A stretch of 64,000 nt of DNA from Prevotellaceae bacterium UBA4336 (GCA_002394305.1 DGTM01000011.1:86771-150770), one strand, 5' to 3'; positions 31,624-40,179 are shown, counted from the stretch's first letter. Notes: a model not told the origin generated them from the sequence alone. Numbers and translations: made by a program.

Positions 31624-34600
31624 TTAGAGTCCGATGTTAAGTGTGAGACCGTATGTGCGGGCGTACGGCACGGCCAGGAAGTCGAGTGCCTGCGAGAACA
31701 TGCTGGTGTCGTAGCCGCCTTCGGGGTTGCCCGGTGCGTTCTTCATGAGGAAGCAGAGGTTGCGTGCCACGAAGGAGAGGCGCAGCGAGGTGAAGACTCC
31801 TCTGTCCCCCTTCAGGGGGAGAATCTTGCGGAGCGTCTTCTTGGGGAAGTCGTAGCCGATGGAGAGTTCCTTGAGCTTGATGTAGGAGGCGTCGTGGACG
31901 AACTCCTCGGCGTAGCCCTGCGAGTTGGAGAAGAGGCCGATGCGGTTGTAGTAGTTCTCGGCGGAGACCAGGATGTCGTTCGGGCTGCCGTCGGCCTTCA
32001 CGCCCGGTACGGTCATGTAGTAGTTGTCGGTGCCGTTCACGGTCATGTATTCTCCGCGGTAGAGGGTGCGCTCGGATGTGCCGGCCTTCGTGGCGATGCC
32101 TTCCGAGACGCTGACGATGTCGCCGCCGATCTTGGCGTCGAGCATGGCGGAGAGGATGATGCCGCGGTAGTTGAAGGAGGGCATGAGGGACATCGTGAGC
32201 TTGGGCTGTATGTTGCCGATGGGGTGGTCCAGGAGCCACTGTTCCTGGTTGCCGCCGCCTGTCTCGGTTTGTGGCAGTCCGCTGGCGTCGACGATGGTGC
32301 GTCCCTGTGCGTCGCGCTTGATGAGGCGGTAGGCGTAGATGTCGCCCAGCTTGCCGCCTGCGACGGCGCCGACCCTGACGGGCATGTGCGAGTCGCCTGC
32401 GAAGTAGATGCGGCCGACGCCGTCGGCCAGTTCGTCGACGCGGCTGACGTTGTGTGCGAGGTTCAGGTTGAGGTCGAAGGTGAAGTCGCGGGTCTTGACG
32501 GGCGTGGTGTAGAGTGTGAACTCGATGCCTTTGTTGGAGATCTTGCCGGCGTTCACCCATTGCTGGCTCCAGGGCGAGGATGCGCTGACGAGCATCGCCT
32601 GGTTGCGGGTGGTGTTGTAGTAGAAGGTGAAGTCGAAGCCGAGGCGGTTCTGCAGGAACTTCATGTCGAGGCCGACCTCGAACGAGCTCTTGATTTCGGG
32701 CTTCAGGTTGTCGTTCATCTTGATGGTCTGCACGGTGGACTGTCGCACGCCGTTCGAGAAGCTGTACTGCAGGGTGTTGTAGAGGTTGTAGGGGTCGGGG
32801 TCCTTACCCACCTGCGCCCATGAGAGGCGTAGCTTGGAGAAGGTCATCCAGTCGGGGAGCGGGCGGTCGATGGCGTTCATGAAGTCGGAGAAGATGTAGC
32901 TCAGCGATGCCGAGGGATAGAAGAACGAGCGGTTGCTGGCGGGCAGCGTCGAGGACCAGTCGTTGCGCGCGGTGAGGTCGAGGCTGAGATATTCGCGGAA
33001 GGCGACCTGTGCCGATGCGAAGATGGAGTACATGGCGCGGTCGCTGCCGGTGTCGGTGGCGCTGTTCAGCTTCTCGGCGGTGTTGAAGAGCCAGAGGTCC
33101 TTCTGCAGCATGTTGCGTGCGGAGGCTCCGAGGAGTTCGTACTTCTGGTACATGATGTTGCCGCCCAGGGTGTAGCCCAGGCGCCAGTTGTCGCTGATGG
33201 TGTAGTCGCCGAGGAACATGGCGGAGATGTTGTGCTCGAAGTGGTTCGTCTCGCCGCGGTACATGCCGTCCTCCGTCACCTGCGACTGCCAGGTGTTCTC
33301 GCCGCTTGTCTCGGCGCTGATGGCTCCGCTGAGGTTGGTCTCCTGGATGCGTGTGCGGTAGTAGTCGAAGGCGTACTTGGCCTGGAACTTGAGCCAGGGC
33401 TTGATGTCGGCGCCCAGCGAGAAGTAGCCGAAGGCGCGGAGCCTCTCGTCGCTGTTCTGCATCTGGTGGCGGATGTAGTAGGGGTTGCTGTAGTTCATGT
33501 CGGGGCCGAACCAGTTCTGGTGCGGGCGCAGGTCGGTGCTGTACTGTGCCAGGTCGCAGAGGCGGACGTTGGCCGGGATGAGCAGCAGCTGCCCCACTTC
33601 GCCGCCCAGTCCGGTCTGCGGGCGGTTGTTGGCCTTTGTCCTGGAGAGGGATACCTTGCCGTCGACGTTCATCCACTTGTTCAGCTGGTGTCCGGCGTTG
33701 AGGTCGATGGTCAGCTTGTCGAGCTTCTCGTCCTTGAACATGCCGCGGTTGTCGTTGTAGCCCAGCGAGAGGCGGAAGTGCGAGAGGTCGGTCTGCTTGC
33801 CCAGCGCCACAGAGTGGAACTGCGAGAAGCCCGTCTTGAAGTAGTCGGTCAGCTTGTTGCCATAGGCCTGGTAGGGTATGGTCAGTCCGTTCCAGGTGAC
33901 GTAGTCGTGCCCGTCGAGGGGAGAGCCGAACGAGTCGCTGGCCTTGCTGACGGGGACGTTGTCCTTCCTTTGTGCTGTGCTTCCCTGGCCGTACTTGTCC
34001 TGCAGCTTGATGGTCTGCGCGGGCTGGCTCCATGTGAAGCTGCCCGAGTAGTTGATGCCGATGCCTTCCTTGCGGGCGCCCTTCTTCGTGGTGACGAGAA
34101 TGACGCCGTTGCCGGCGCGGGCGCCGTAGAGGGCTGCCGCATTAGGGCCTTTCAGGACGGATATCGATTCGATGTCCTCGGGATTGAGGTCGAAGTTGGT
34201 GCCGCCGCGGTCGTAACCGCCGTAGGCTGTCACGTCGCTCGTCTGGTTGTCGGAGAAAGGAACGCCGTCCACCACCCAGAGCGGCTGGTTGTTGTCCGTG
34301 AGGGACGAGTTGCCGCGGATGGTTATCTTGGTGGAGCCGCCCAGGCCTGTCGATGCGGTGTTCATTTCCACACCGGCTATCTTGCCCGAGAGGGCCGACG
34401 TCACCGAGGGGTCGCCCGTCAGGTTGAGCTGTTCGCTCTTCAGGTCCTGCACGGCATAGCCGAGCATCTTCTTCTCGCGCTTGATGCCGAGGGCCGTCAC
34501 TACGACTTCCTCCAGCTGCTCCGTGTCTTCCTCCAGGCGGACGTCGACAACCTCCTGTCCGGCGGCTGCCACCTCCTTCGTCCTGTAGCCCATGTAGGTG

Positions 34601-34914
34601 AACACCAGCACGGGTGCCGTTTCGCTGGTCGTGAGGCGGTAGTTACCGTCCAGGTCGGCGAGGCCACGGTCTGTGGTCCCTCGGACGACTACGGAGGCTC
34701 CGATGAGCGGTTCTCCCTGCTCGTCGAGAATCTTTCCGCGGATTTCCTTCTTCGGCTTCTGCGTGTTGTCTTTCGACGACTCTGTCTGCGACGCGGCCTG
34801 TCCCGTCGCCACCTGAGCCGAACCTTGCACGGCGGGGAGCAGCAGGAGCAGTGCCGTCATGCCAAAACGGACAAGCAGGCCGCCTGTTGTCCGTTGTGTC
34901 TGTTTTTCTTTCAT
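31624..34914 (-). CDS. SusC-like TonB-dependent transporter (N-glycan PUL)
   Basis: About 1,096 residues from the ATG at 34914 (MKEKQTQ); the longer frame would start beyond the -7 box. A signal peptide is followed by a carboxypeptidase-regulatory-like domain (about 50-130, IRGKILDEQGEPLIGASVVV). The SusC hallmark EEVVVTALGIKREKKMLGYA, a plug (GNSSLTDNNQPLWVVDGVPF) and a 22-strand barrel ending LTLNIGL follow. It imports oligosaccharides released by GH85, with SusD as lid and TonB-ExbBD for energy. A short palindromic repeat (31797-31825, peptide LPLKGDRG) is inserted in a barrel loop near the C-terminus. It is the first gene of the PUL with a clear -7 box. Confidence 0.94.
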   Translation of the reverse strand: MKEKQTQRTTGGLLVRFGMTALLLLLPAVQGSAQVATGQAASQTESSKDNTQKPKKEIRGKILDEQGEPLIGASVVVRGTTDRGLADLDGNYRLTTSETAPVLVFTYMGYRTKEVAAAGQEVVDVRLEEDTEQLEEVVVTALGIKREKKMLGYAVQDLKSEQLNLTGDPSVTSALSGKIAGVEMNTASTGLGGSTKITIRGNSSLTDNNQPLWVVDGVPFSDNQTSDVTAYGGYDRGGTNFDLNPEDIESISVLKGPNAAALYGARAGNGVILVTTKKGARKEGIGINYSGSFTWSQPAQTIKLQDKYGQGSTAQRKDNVPVSKASDSFGSPLDGHDYVTWNGLTIPYQAYGNKLTDYFKTGFSQFHSVALGKQTDLSHFRLSLGYNDNRGMFKDEKLDKLTIDLNAGHQLNKWMNVDGKVSLSRTKANNRPQTGLGGEVGQLLLIPANVRLCDLAQYSTDLRPHQNWFGPDMNYSNPYYIRHQMQNSDERLRAFGYFSLGADIKPWLKFQAKYAFDYYRTRIQETNLSGAISAETSGENTWQSQVTEDGMYRGETNHFEHNISAMFLGDYTISDNWRLGYTLGGNIMYQKYELLGASARNMLQKDLWLFNTAEKLNSATDTGSDRAMYSIFASAQVAFREYLSLDLTARNDWSSTLPASNRSFFYPSASLSYIFSDFMNAIDRPLPDWMTFSKLRLSWAQVGKDPDPYNLYNTLQYSFSNGVRQSTVQTIKMNDNLKPEIKSSFEVGLDMKFLQNRLGFDFTFYYNTTRNQAMLVSASSPWSQQWVNAGKISNKGIEFTLYTTPVKTRDFTFDLNLNLAHNVSRVDELADGVGRIYFAGDSHMPVRVGAVAGGKLGDIYAYRLIKRDAQGRTIVDASGLPQTETGGGNQEQWLLDHPIGNIQPKLTMSLMPSFNYRGIILSAMLDAKIGGDIVSVSEGIATKAGTSERTLYRGEYMTVNGTDNYYMTVPGVKADGSPNDILVSAENYYNRIGLFSNSQGYAEEFVHDASYIKLKELSIGYDFPKKTLRKILPLKGDRGVFTSLRLSFVARNLCFLMKNAPGNPEGGYDTSMFSQALDFLAVPYARTYGLTLNIGL
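31797..31825. repeat. Short in-frame palindromic repeat in susC
   Basis: CTCTGTCCCCCTTCAGGGGG is a short member of the repeat family, read on the minus strand as LPLKGDRG in an extracellular-loop-like position. Confidence 0.6.
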
Positions 34915-34944
34915 ATAGCTAACATGATTATATGTAATTTCTTG

Positions 34945-34952
34945 CAAAGTTA
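34945..34952 (-). promoter_or_regulatory. -7 promoter box for GH85 PUL
   Basis: On the minus strand TAACTTTG lies 30 bases before the ATG at 34914. Confidence 0.6.
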
Positions 34953-35460
34953 CACAATCTTTTCGACTTAATGAAATGAAATAGCATAATTTTAGCAAAG
35001 GTGAATACCGACGAGCCTCATACAGAATGACAGAAAGAAAGAAAACGAGGCGTTTTACTTACTATCTGACTTCTCATAAACTCACGAGATGCGCAGAAAA
35101 AGCCTTCGGACATGGTTTTGGTCGTTTTTCCGAAGAAAGTCGCTCAAATCAAAAGTACGCTGAAACACAGAGCATTACAAATCGATTTCTCCGACAAAAA
35201 TCGTCATATTGTAAACTCCACTTAACAAAATCGAGCGTTTTTCTGCGTTTTTTGACCAAATTTGCCATGGAATTTTAGTGAACGCGACACAAGGCTTTTG
35301 TAAACGAAGCACGTCTTGTTGGTCAATTAAGCGTGCGTCGTTTGCAAACGTCCCACGTCAAGCGACCCAAAGCCCCCTGTTTTGCCCCCTTTTGGCCTTG
35401 TGCATGAAGTGACAAAAAGCAGGCAAAACAACAGGAAACGGCAGCAAATTGTTATTTTCG
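34953..35460. other. AT-rich intergenic stretch, no gene seen
   Basis: About 500 bases between susC and the next minus-strand gene. Open frames on both strands are short and lack family similarity. GTTTGCAAAC-type and CGTCTTGTTGG...CGTGCGTCG fragments are present but form no clear repeat. It could hold upstream control sites for the PUL, which has no regulator beside it. Confidence 0.4.
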
Positions 35461-35820
35461 CTAAGCGTTGGAAGAATTGGAACGATGCCTTCCGTAGAGC
35501 CATGCGGAAGCGAAGCAGACCAGCAAGGAGGCACAGACAGTCAGGACGACGCCTGTCGGCATGGCGGGCTGCGTGGCTATGGAAGTCTGTTCGGCCGGTT
35601 CCTGTATGGTCGTGACCGTCAGAGGAGTGGCTTGCGACAAGTTCTTCACTTCTTTCTGAGCCTGTTTCTCTGCCTTTTTCTTCTCCTTTTCAGCTTTCTT
35701 TTCTGCTTTTTTCTGTGCCTTCTCGGCCTTTTTCTGTGCCTTCTGGCTTGCTTTTTCCTGCTTCGCCTGCTTTTGGCGAATTTCTTCCCAATCTCTTGGA
35801 ATCGGTGCAATGTCTAACAT
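35461..35820 (-). CDS. Lys/Ala-rich coiled-coil protein with C-terminal membrane helix
   Basis: 119 residues without a signal peptide. Residues about 15-60 are an uninterrupted charged helix built from KKAEKAQKKAEKKAEKEKK-like units. A Thr/Pro/Gln linker and one transmembrane helix (about 88-108, VVLTVCASLLVCFASAWLYG) follow, then a short basic tail. It would be tail-anchored in the inner membrane with the coiled coil in the cytoplasm. It lies 42 bases after the MFS gene stop and is probably co-transcribed with it. I do not recognise the family. Low sequence complexity makes homology calls unsafe. Confidence 0.65.
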   Translation of the reverse strand: MLDIAPIPRDWEEIRQKQAKQEKASQKAQKKAEKAQKKAEKKAEKEKKKAEKQAQKEVKNLSQATPLTVTTIQEPAEQTSIATQPAMPTGVVLTVCASLLVCFASAWLYGRHRSNSSNA

Positions 35821-35862
35821 AAGATTGTGAGTTAAAAGGTTGAAAATGGAAATATTAAATAC

Positions 35863-37197
35863 TCAAAATGTTAAGTGGCTCAGGGATTGTATGAGTATGC
35901 CGACGAGAAAACTCGTGGTGTTGCATAGGAAACTGTAGATGGCAGCCCTTCGGAGGTCGCGGATGAAGAGGTAATACCACAGCGCTTCGACCAGAAGCAC
36001 GACTGTTTCGCCTGCGACGAGATGGCTTGTCGTGTAGCCACACATCAGGAGGAAGCAGTTCAGCGGTACGTTTGTCAGGATGTTGACCAGTATGGCTCCT
36101 GTCAGCACATCTTTCCTTTTCTCTCTCATCAGCATCAGCATCCCGACCTCGACGGCGACGGTGAGGAGTAAGGCGGAAAGCATTAAGAGGTGAACAGGCA
36201 AAAGAGTGAAAGAGTGAAAAAGCATGTAGCCTGGAATGAGGGCGGCAGCCAGCAGTCCAAAGGAGAGGGCTTCGCGTCCGGGCAGCAAGCGATTGCTGGC
36301 ATAAAGCGTCATGGGCATGGTGAGGTTGATGGCAAAGATGCCAGTCAGGACAGGCAGCAACGGACTGGCAGCTCCTTCTCCACACATCAGGCAAGCTGCA
36401 GCGATGCCTACACAGAGTAAGATGGCGTGACAGATACCTATACAGCGTGCCAACCATCCGCCGAGGACTTTCCCCATCATGGCCGTTACAGCCAGAAGCA
36501 GCAGAACTCTCGAAGGCTTTTCAACTTCTGCGGCAATAGCCTCGCCCACAAACGACCTCATCATGACGAAGGCAAGGATGGAGGGAAGAATCCAAAGCCC
36601 TCTCCTGCTCCCCCTTTGGGGGAGTGTCCAAGTTGCGAGACTCTTTGCTTTTGAGGCACTCACCCAAAGGGGTAGCGGGGAGAAGACTGACTGTGCCGCC
36701 AGTATTGCGATGCCAAGCAACATCCCTGCCATCAGCCACCAAGATGCGTAGAGTGCACCAACGGTAAGCCCCATTACGCCCGAAGAGACATATATGCCGA
36801 GTGCCCGCATGTCATTGCCTGTCACGGCGGCTGTCATCTTACCTCCCCAGACATGGAACAGAGAGTTTCCCATGCCCAGCAGGGCAGAAACAGACAGCGC
36901 ACATAGCGGCATGAACTGTTGCCCCTGCATCGCAGCAACAAGCACTGCGACAGCCGTCGAAAGCAAACAAGCCGAAAGAAGCAATGACTTTTGAGGGCGG
37001 CAAAGACGGTCTGTCCAGAAGCCAGTCAAAGGCTGCGACATGAAGGCCAGCACATTGTATAAAAGAAATAGACTCAGTACGTCTGTCGATAGGTCAGCCT
37101 TCGCCATCAGATACAGGCAACACACACAAAGCCCGTCCACCAGGAAGTGGAGAACAGTGGCAAAGCCTATAGGCATCCATCTTGTGCAACCTGTCAT
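35863..37197 (-). CDS. MFS transporter with extra C-terminal membrane module
   Basis: 444 residues from the ATG at 37197 (MTGCTRWMPIG). A TTG at 37221 overlaps the -7 box and is rejected. About twelve helices of an MFS carrier are seen, with the loop-2/3 motif GFWTDRLCRPQKSLL and GNSLFHVWGGKMTAAVTG, the latter recalling fosmidomycin/NarK-like carriers of Bacteroidetes. The last 90 residues add about three helices (VLTGAILVNILTNVPLNCFL...), which look like a separate membrane domain fused to the carrier. The central cytoplasmic loop (about residues 170-200) is encoded by a palindromic repeat (36596-36685). The substrate is unknown. Confidence 0.8.
   Translation of the reverse strand: MTGCTRWMPIGFATVLHFLVDGLCVCCLYLMAKADLSTDVLSLFLLYNVLAFMSQPLTGFWTDRLCRPQKSLLLSACLLSTAVAVLVAAMQGQQFMPLCALSVSALLGMGNSLFHVWGGKMTAAVTGNDMRALGIYVSSGVMGLTVGALYASWWLMAGMLLGIAILAAQSVFSPLPLWVSASKAKSLATWTLPQRGSRRGLWILPSILAFVMMRSFVGEAIAAEVEKPSRVLLLLAVTAMMGKVLGGWLARCIGICHAILLCVGIAAACLMCGEGAASPLLPVLTGIFAINLTMPMTLYASNRLLPGREALSFGLLAAALIPGYMLFHSFTLLPVHLLMLSALLLTVAVEVGMLMLMREKRKDVLTGAILVNILTNVPLNCFLLMCGYTTSHLVAGETVVLLVEALWYYLFIRDLRRAAIYSFLCNTTSFLVGILIQSLSHLTF
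36596..36685. repeat. In-frame palindromic repeat in MFS gene
   Basis: CCCTCTCCTGCTCCCCCTTT then GGGGGAGTG on one side, and CACTCACCCAAAGGGGTAGC then GGGGAGAAG on the other. It is read through on the minus strand as a Ser/Pro/Leu-rich loop between helices 6 and 7. Confidence 0.8.
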
Positions 37198-37218
37198 CGT
37201 ATTGTGGCTTGTCGAATG

Positions 37219-37226
37219 CAAATTTA
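37219..37226 (-). promoter_or_regulatory. -7 promoter box for MFS gene
   Basis: On the minus strand TAAATTTG lies 22 bases before the ATG at 37197. Confidence 0.55.
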
Positions 37227-37436
37227 GACAAATTACTGGAATTATAAGACAGTTGATGCAAAGAATTAACTTTATTTAGGAAAACGCCATACCCATGCGT
37301 CCGATATGTGTCAGGAAGTGTTGCTTTATGGAAAAAGGAGATGAAATAAGGTGACTTTTGCCGCCTGAAGTTCCCATTTTCTGCATGTAAGAGAAAAAAG
37401 AAAGGAAGAAAGAGGGGAATACTAACAAATAATGTA

Positions 37437-37444
37437 TATCTTTG
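37437..37444 (+). promoter_or_regulatory. -7 promoter box for tRNA-Arg
   Basis: TATCTTTG lies 13 bases before the tRNA 5' end. Confidence 0.6.
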
Positions 37445-37456
37445 CACCGCAAAAAG

Positions 37457-37528
37457 GCTCCTGTAGTTCAACGGATAGAATAGAAGTTTCCTAAACTTTA
37501 GATAGGGGTTCGATTCCCCTCGGGAGTA
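37457..37528 (+). tRNA. tRNA-Arg (anticodon CCT)
   Basis: A cloverleaf can be drawn. Acceptor GCTCCTG/CGGGAGT, D stem GTTC/GAAT, anticodon stem GAAGT/ACTTT around TTCCTAA, and T stem AGGGG/CCCCT with TTCGATT. CCT decodes AGG. korA follows directly. Confidence 0.9.
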
Positions 37529-37590
37529 CACTACACTCTAAGAAAGAGAGTGTGTGAAACGAGAAACAAGGCACATTTCCTTTTGCCAAA

Positions 37591-37622
37591 ATGGTAAATG
37601 GTAAATGGTTTAATGGTAAATG
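37591..37622. repeat. GGTAAAT tandem repeat before korA start
   Basis: Four ATGGTAAAT/ATGGTTTA-like units lie immediately upstream of the korA start. Several ATGs inside them are in frame with korA and could be mistaken for the start. Confidence 0.65.
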
Positions 37623-37626
37623 CAAG

Positions 37627-39534
37627 ATGGAAATAAAGGAAAAAGAATCTGTAGTAGTTAGGTTCTCTGGTGATTCCGGCGACGGCATGCAACTCGCCGG
37701 AAACATTTTTTCTACAGTCAGTGCCACCGTAGGCAACAGCATCAGTACGTTCCCCGACTATCCCGCCGACATCCGCGCCCCGCAAGGCTCGCTCACAGGC
37801 GTCAGCGGCTTTCAGGTGCACATCGGCGCCGGACAGGTCTACACCCCCGGCGACCTCTGCGACGTGCTCGTGGCAATGAATGCCGCAGCCCTCAAGACGC
37901 AGTACCGCTATGCCAAGCCCGATGCCGCCATCATCATCGACACCGACAGCTTCGGCCCCAAGGACCTGGAGAAAGCACAGTTCAAGACCGACGACTACCT
38001 CGGCGAGATGGGCATCGACCCCGACCGCGTCATCGCCTGCCCGCTCACAACGATGGTGAAAAAAAGCCTCTCCCCGACCCTCTCCAAAGGAGAGGGAGAT
38101 ACGGCCGGGCAGTTCACCCCTCCTTCGGAGGGGAAGGGGGAGGCTGTTATGGATGCCAAGGCTGTCCTCAAGTGCCGCAACATGTTCGCGCTCGGACTCG
38201 TCTGCTGGCTCTTCGACCGCGACCTTGACATCGCCTTCAACTTCCTCAGGGAGAAGTTCGCCAAGAAGCCCGAGGTGGCCGAAGCCAACATCAAGGTCAT
38301 CCAGGCAGGCTATGACTACGGACACAACACACACTCCAGCGTAGCAAACGTCTACCGCATCGAGACGAAGCACAAGGTGCCCGGACGCTACATGGACATC
38401 ACGGGCAACAAGGCCACAGCCTACGGCTTCATCGCCGCTGCCGAGAAGGCCGGACTGAAGCTCTACCTCGGCTCCTATCCCATCACGCCCGCCACCGACG
38501 TCCTCCACGAACTCTCCAAGCACAAGAGCCTCGGCGTTGTCACCGTGCAATGCGAGGACGAGATAGCCGGCTGCGCCTCGGCCGTCGGTGCATCCTTCGC
38601 CGGAGCACTCGCCGTGACGAGCACCTCCGGCCCTGGCATCTGCCTCAAGAGCGAAGCCATGAACCTGGCCGTCATCATGGAGCTGCCGCTCGTCGTCCTC
38701 GACGTGCAGCGCGGCGGACCCGCCACGGGCCTGCCCACGAAGAGCGAACAGACCGACCTCCTGCAGGCACTCTTCGGGCGCAACGGCGAGAGCCCCATGC
38801 CGGTCGTCGCCGCAGCCAGCCCCACCGACTGCTTCGAGATGGCCTTCGCCGCCGCGAAGATGGCGCTGGAACACATGACGCCCGTCATCCTCATGACCGA
38901 CGCCTTCGTTGCCAACGGCTCGGGAGCCTTCCGCCTGCCCGACCTGAAGAACTATCCGGCCATCAACCCGCCGTATGTCCCCGAGGAACTGCGCGGCTCC
39001 TGGACACCCTACATGCGCAACGAGCAGGGCGTCCGCTACTGGGCCGTGCCCGGCAGGGAAGGCTTCGAACACATCCTGGGCGGCTTGGAGAAGGACGACA
39101 AGACGGGCGCCATCAGCACGAACCCCGAGAACCACGACCTCATGACCCGCAAGCGCAAAGCCAAAATCGACGCCATCCCCGTGCCCGACCTCGAGGTGCT
39201 CGGCGACAAGGACGACGCCGAACTCCTCATTGTCGGCTTCGGCGGCACCTACGGCCACCTGCACGCCGCAATGGACGAGCTGCGCAGCCAGGGCCACAAG
39301 GTTGCCCTCGCCCACTTCCGCTACATCAACCCCCTGCCCGCGAACACCGCCCAGGTGCTCCGTCGCTACCCGAAGGTCGTCGTCGCCGAACAGAACATGG
39401 GTCAGCTCGCCGGCTGGCTCCGCATGAAAGTCGACGGCTTCGTCCCCCAGCAGTACAACGAAGTGAAAGGTCAACCCTTCAAGGTCGCCGAACTCGTCGC
39501 AGCATTCACGGAGATATTAAACAAGGAAAAATAA
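37627..39534 (+). CDS. korA: 2-oxoacid:ferredoxin oxidoreductase, alpha subunit with fused gamma domain
   Basis: 635 residues from the ATG at 37627 (MEIKEKESVVVRFSG); earlier in-frame ATGs lie in a tandem repeat. The gamma domain (about 8-200) begins VVRFSGDSGDGMQLAGNIFS. The alpha/PP-binding domain (about 215-500) has GSYPITPATDVLHEL, QCEDEIAGCASAVGAS and TSTSGPGICLKSE, followed by the C-terminal transketolase-like part. With KorB it oxidises 2-oxoglutarate (or a related 2-oxoacid) to an acyl-CoA, reducing ferredoxin. An in-frame palindromic repeat (38065-38147) adds about 27 residues in the gamma domain after CPLTTMV. The partner gene is unusually displaced by a GxxExxY cassette. Confidence 0.94.
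   Translation: MEIKEKESVVVRFSGDSGDGMQLAGNIFSTVSATVGNSISTFPDYPADIRAPQGSLTGVSGFQVHIGAGQVYTPGDLCDVLVAMNAAALKTQYRYAKPDAAIIIDTDSFGPKDLEKAQFKTDDYLGEMGIDPDRVIACPLTTMVKKSLSPTLSKGEGDTAGQFTPPSEGKGEAVMDAKAVLKCRNMFALGLVCWLFDRDLDIAFNFLREKFAKKPEVAEANIKVIQAGYDYGHNTHSSVANVYRIETKHKVPGRYMDITGNKATAYGFIAAAEKAGLKLYLGSYPITPATDVLHELSKHKSLGVVTVQCEDEIAGCASAVGASFAGALAVTSTSGPGICLKSEAMNLAVIMELPLVVLDVQRGGPATGLPTKSEQTDLLQALFGRNGESPMPVVAAASPTDCFEMAFAAAKMALEHMTPVILMTDAFVANGSGAFRLPDLKNYPAINPPYVPEELRGSWTPYMRNEQGVRYWAVPGREGFEHILGGLEKDDKTGAISTNPENHDLMTRKRKAKIDAIPVPDLEVLGDKDDAELLIVGFGGTYGHLHAAMDELRSQGHKVALAHFRYINPLPANTAQVLRRYPKVVVAEQNMGQLAGWLRMKVDGFVPQQYNEVKGQPFKVAELVAAFTEILNKEK
38065..38147. repeat. In-frame palindromic repeat in korA
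   Basis: CCTCTCCCCGACCCTCTCC-AAA-GGAGAGGG and CCCCTCC-TTC-GGAGGGG lie between outer arms AGCCTCTCCCC and GGGGGAGGCT. It is read on the plus strand as SLSPTLSKGEG...FTPPSEGKGEA. Confidence 0.9.
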
Positions 39535-39622
39535 TATATAAACAACGGATTACGGATTATTTCGAAACAACGAATTAAAACGAATTACACGAATTATACG
39601 AATTGAGATTCTGGTAAGCTAA

Positions 39623-39991
39623 ATGATATATCCGAAGGAGAGTTATGATATTATCGGTGCAGCCATGAAGGTTCATAGCATCATGGGGCCTGGATTTACC
39701 GAGAAGGTATACCAGGAGGCTTTGGCTTTGGAGTTTAAGGAACAAAGTATTCCGTTCAAGCGTGAGGTGGAGATTCGTGCTTCATACAAAGACATCATTC
39801 TCAATGCCACGTTTGTTCCTGACTTCATTTGCTACGATAAAATCATAGTCGAACTGAAAGCTGTCAGAGACCTTGACGATGTCCATCGTTCACAAGCAAT
39901 CAACTATGCAAAAGTGGCAGGCTACAAACTCGCTCTTCTCATCAATTTCGGAGACTCATCCCTCGAATACGAACGTTTCCCTGTAGGATAA
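39623..39991 (+). CDS. GxxExxY family protein (nuclease-like fold)
   Basis: 122 residues. The name-giving motif GFTEKVYQEALALEF starts near residue 24. FVPDFICYDKIIVELKAV holds the D...ExK pattern of a PD-(D/E)XK nuclease-like core (about 74-91), then HRSQAINYAKVAGYKLALLINFG. The function of this widespread family is not established; a structural link to restriction-type nucleases is generally assumed. It lies alone between korA and korB on the same strand, inside a block with iterated AATTCGT inverted repeats at both sides, so it looks like a passenger or the agent of a small mobile unit. Confidence 0.9.
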   Translation: MIYPKESYDIIGAAMKVHSIMGPGFTEKVYQEALALEFKEQSIPFKREVEIRASYKDIILNATFVPDFICYDKIIVELKAVRDLDDVHRSQAINYAKVAGYKLALLINFGDSSLEYERFPVG

Positions 39992-40025
39992 ATTCGTGTA
40001 ATAGACAAAAATATAATATCGTTTG

Positions 40026-40160
40026 ATTCGTGACATTCGTCTTAATTCGTTGTTAAAAGAGAAAAGAGAAAAGCAGTAAGGGTATCCCTGTAGTCAGAAT
40101 TCGTGGTAATGAAAAATAATTAGTTCAATTCGTGACATTCGTCTTAATTCGTTGTTAAAA
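40026..40160. repeat. 33-bp direct repeat upstream of korB
   Basis: ATTCGTGACATTCGTCTTAA and the following 13 bases are identical at 40026-40058 and 40128-40160 (102-bp offset). Both copies match the inverted end of the GxxExxY cassette. Confidence 0.9.
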
Positions 40161-40179
40161 AAGAAAAATTATAGGTATT

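Larger units (their letters stand above)
39546..40160. mobile_element. Putative GxxExxY cassette with iterated inverted ends
   Basis: The left end (39569-39605) is four ACGAATTA-type units. The right end (39991-40058) carries the inverted units AATTCGTG, GATTCGTG, CATTCGTC, TTAATTCGTTGTT. The reverse complement of the left end aligns with the right end across about 40 bases. A second copy of the right end follows at 40128-40160. The single gene inside is GxxExxY. The cassette lies between korA and korB, which are normally adjacent. That it is mobile is inference. Confidence 0.55.

Noticed and set aside
37591..37626. korA start at the first in-frame ATG
   Set aside because: The twelve extra codons are a GGTAAAT tandem repeat; family similarity begins after MEIKEKES.
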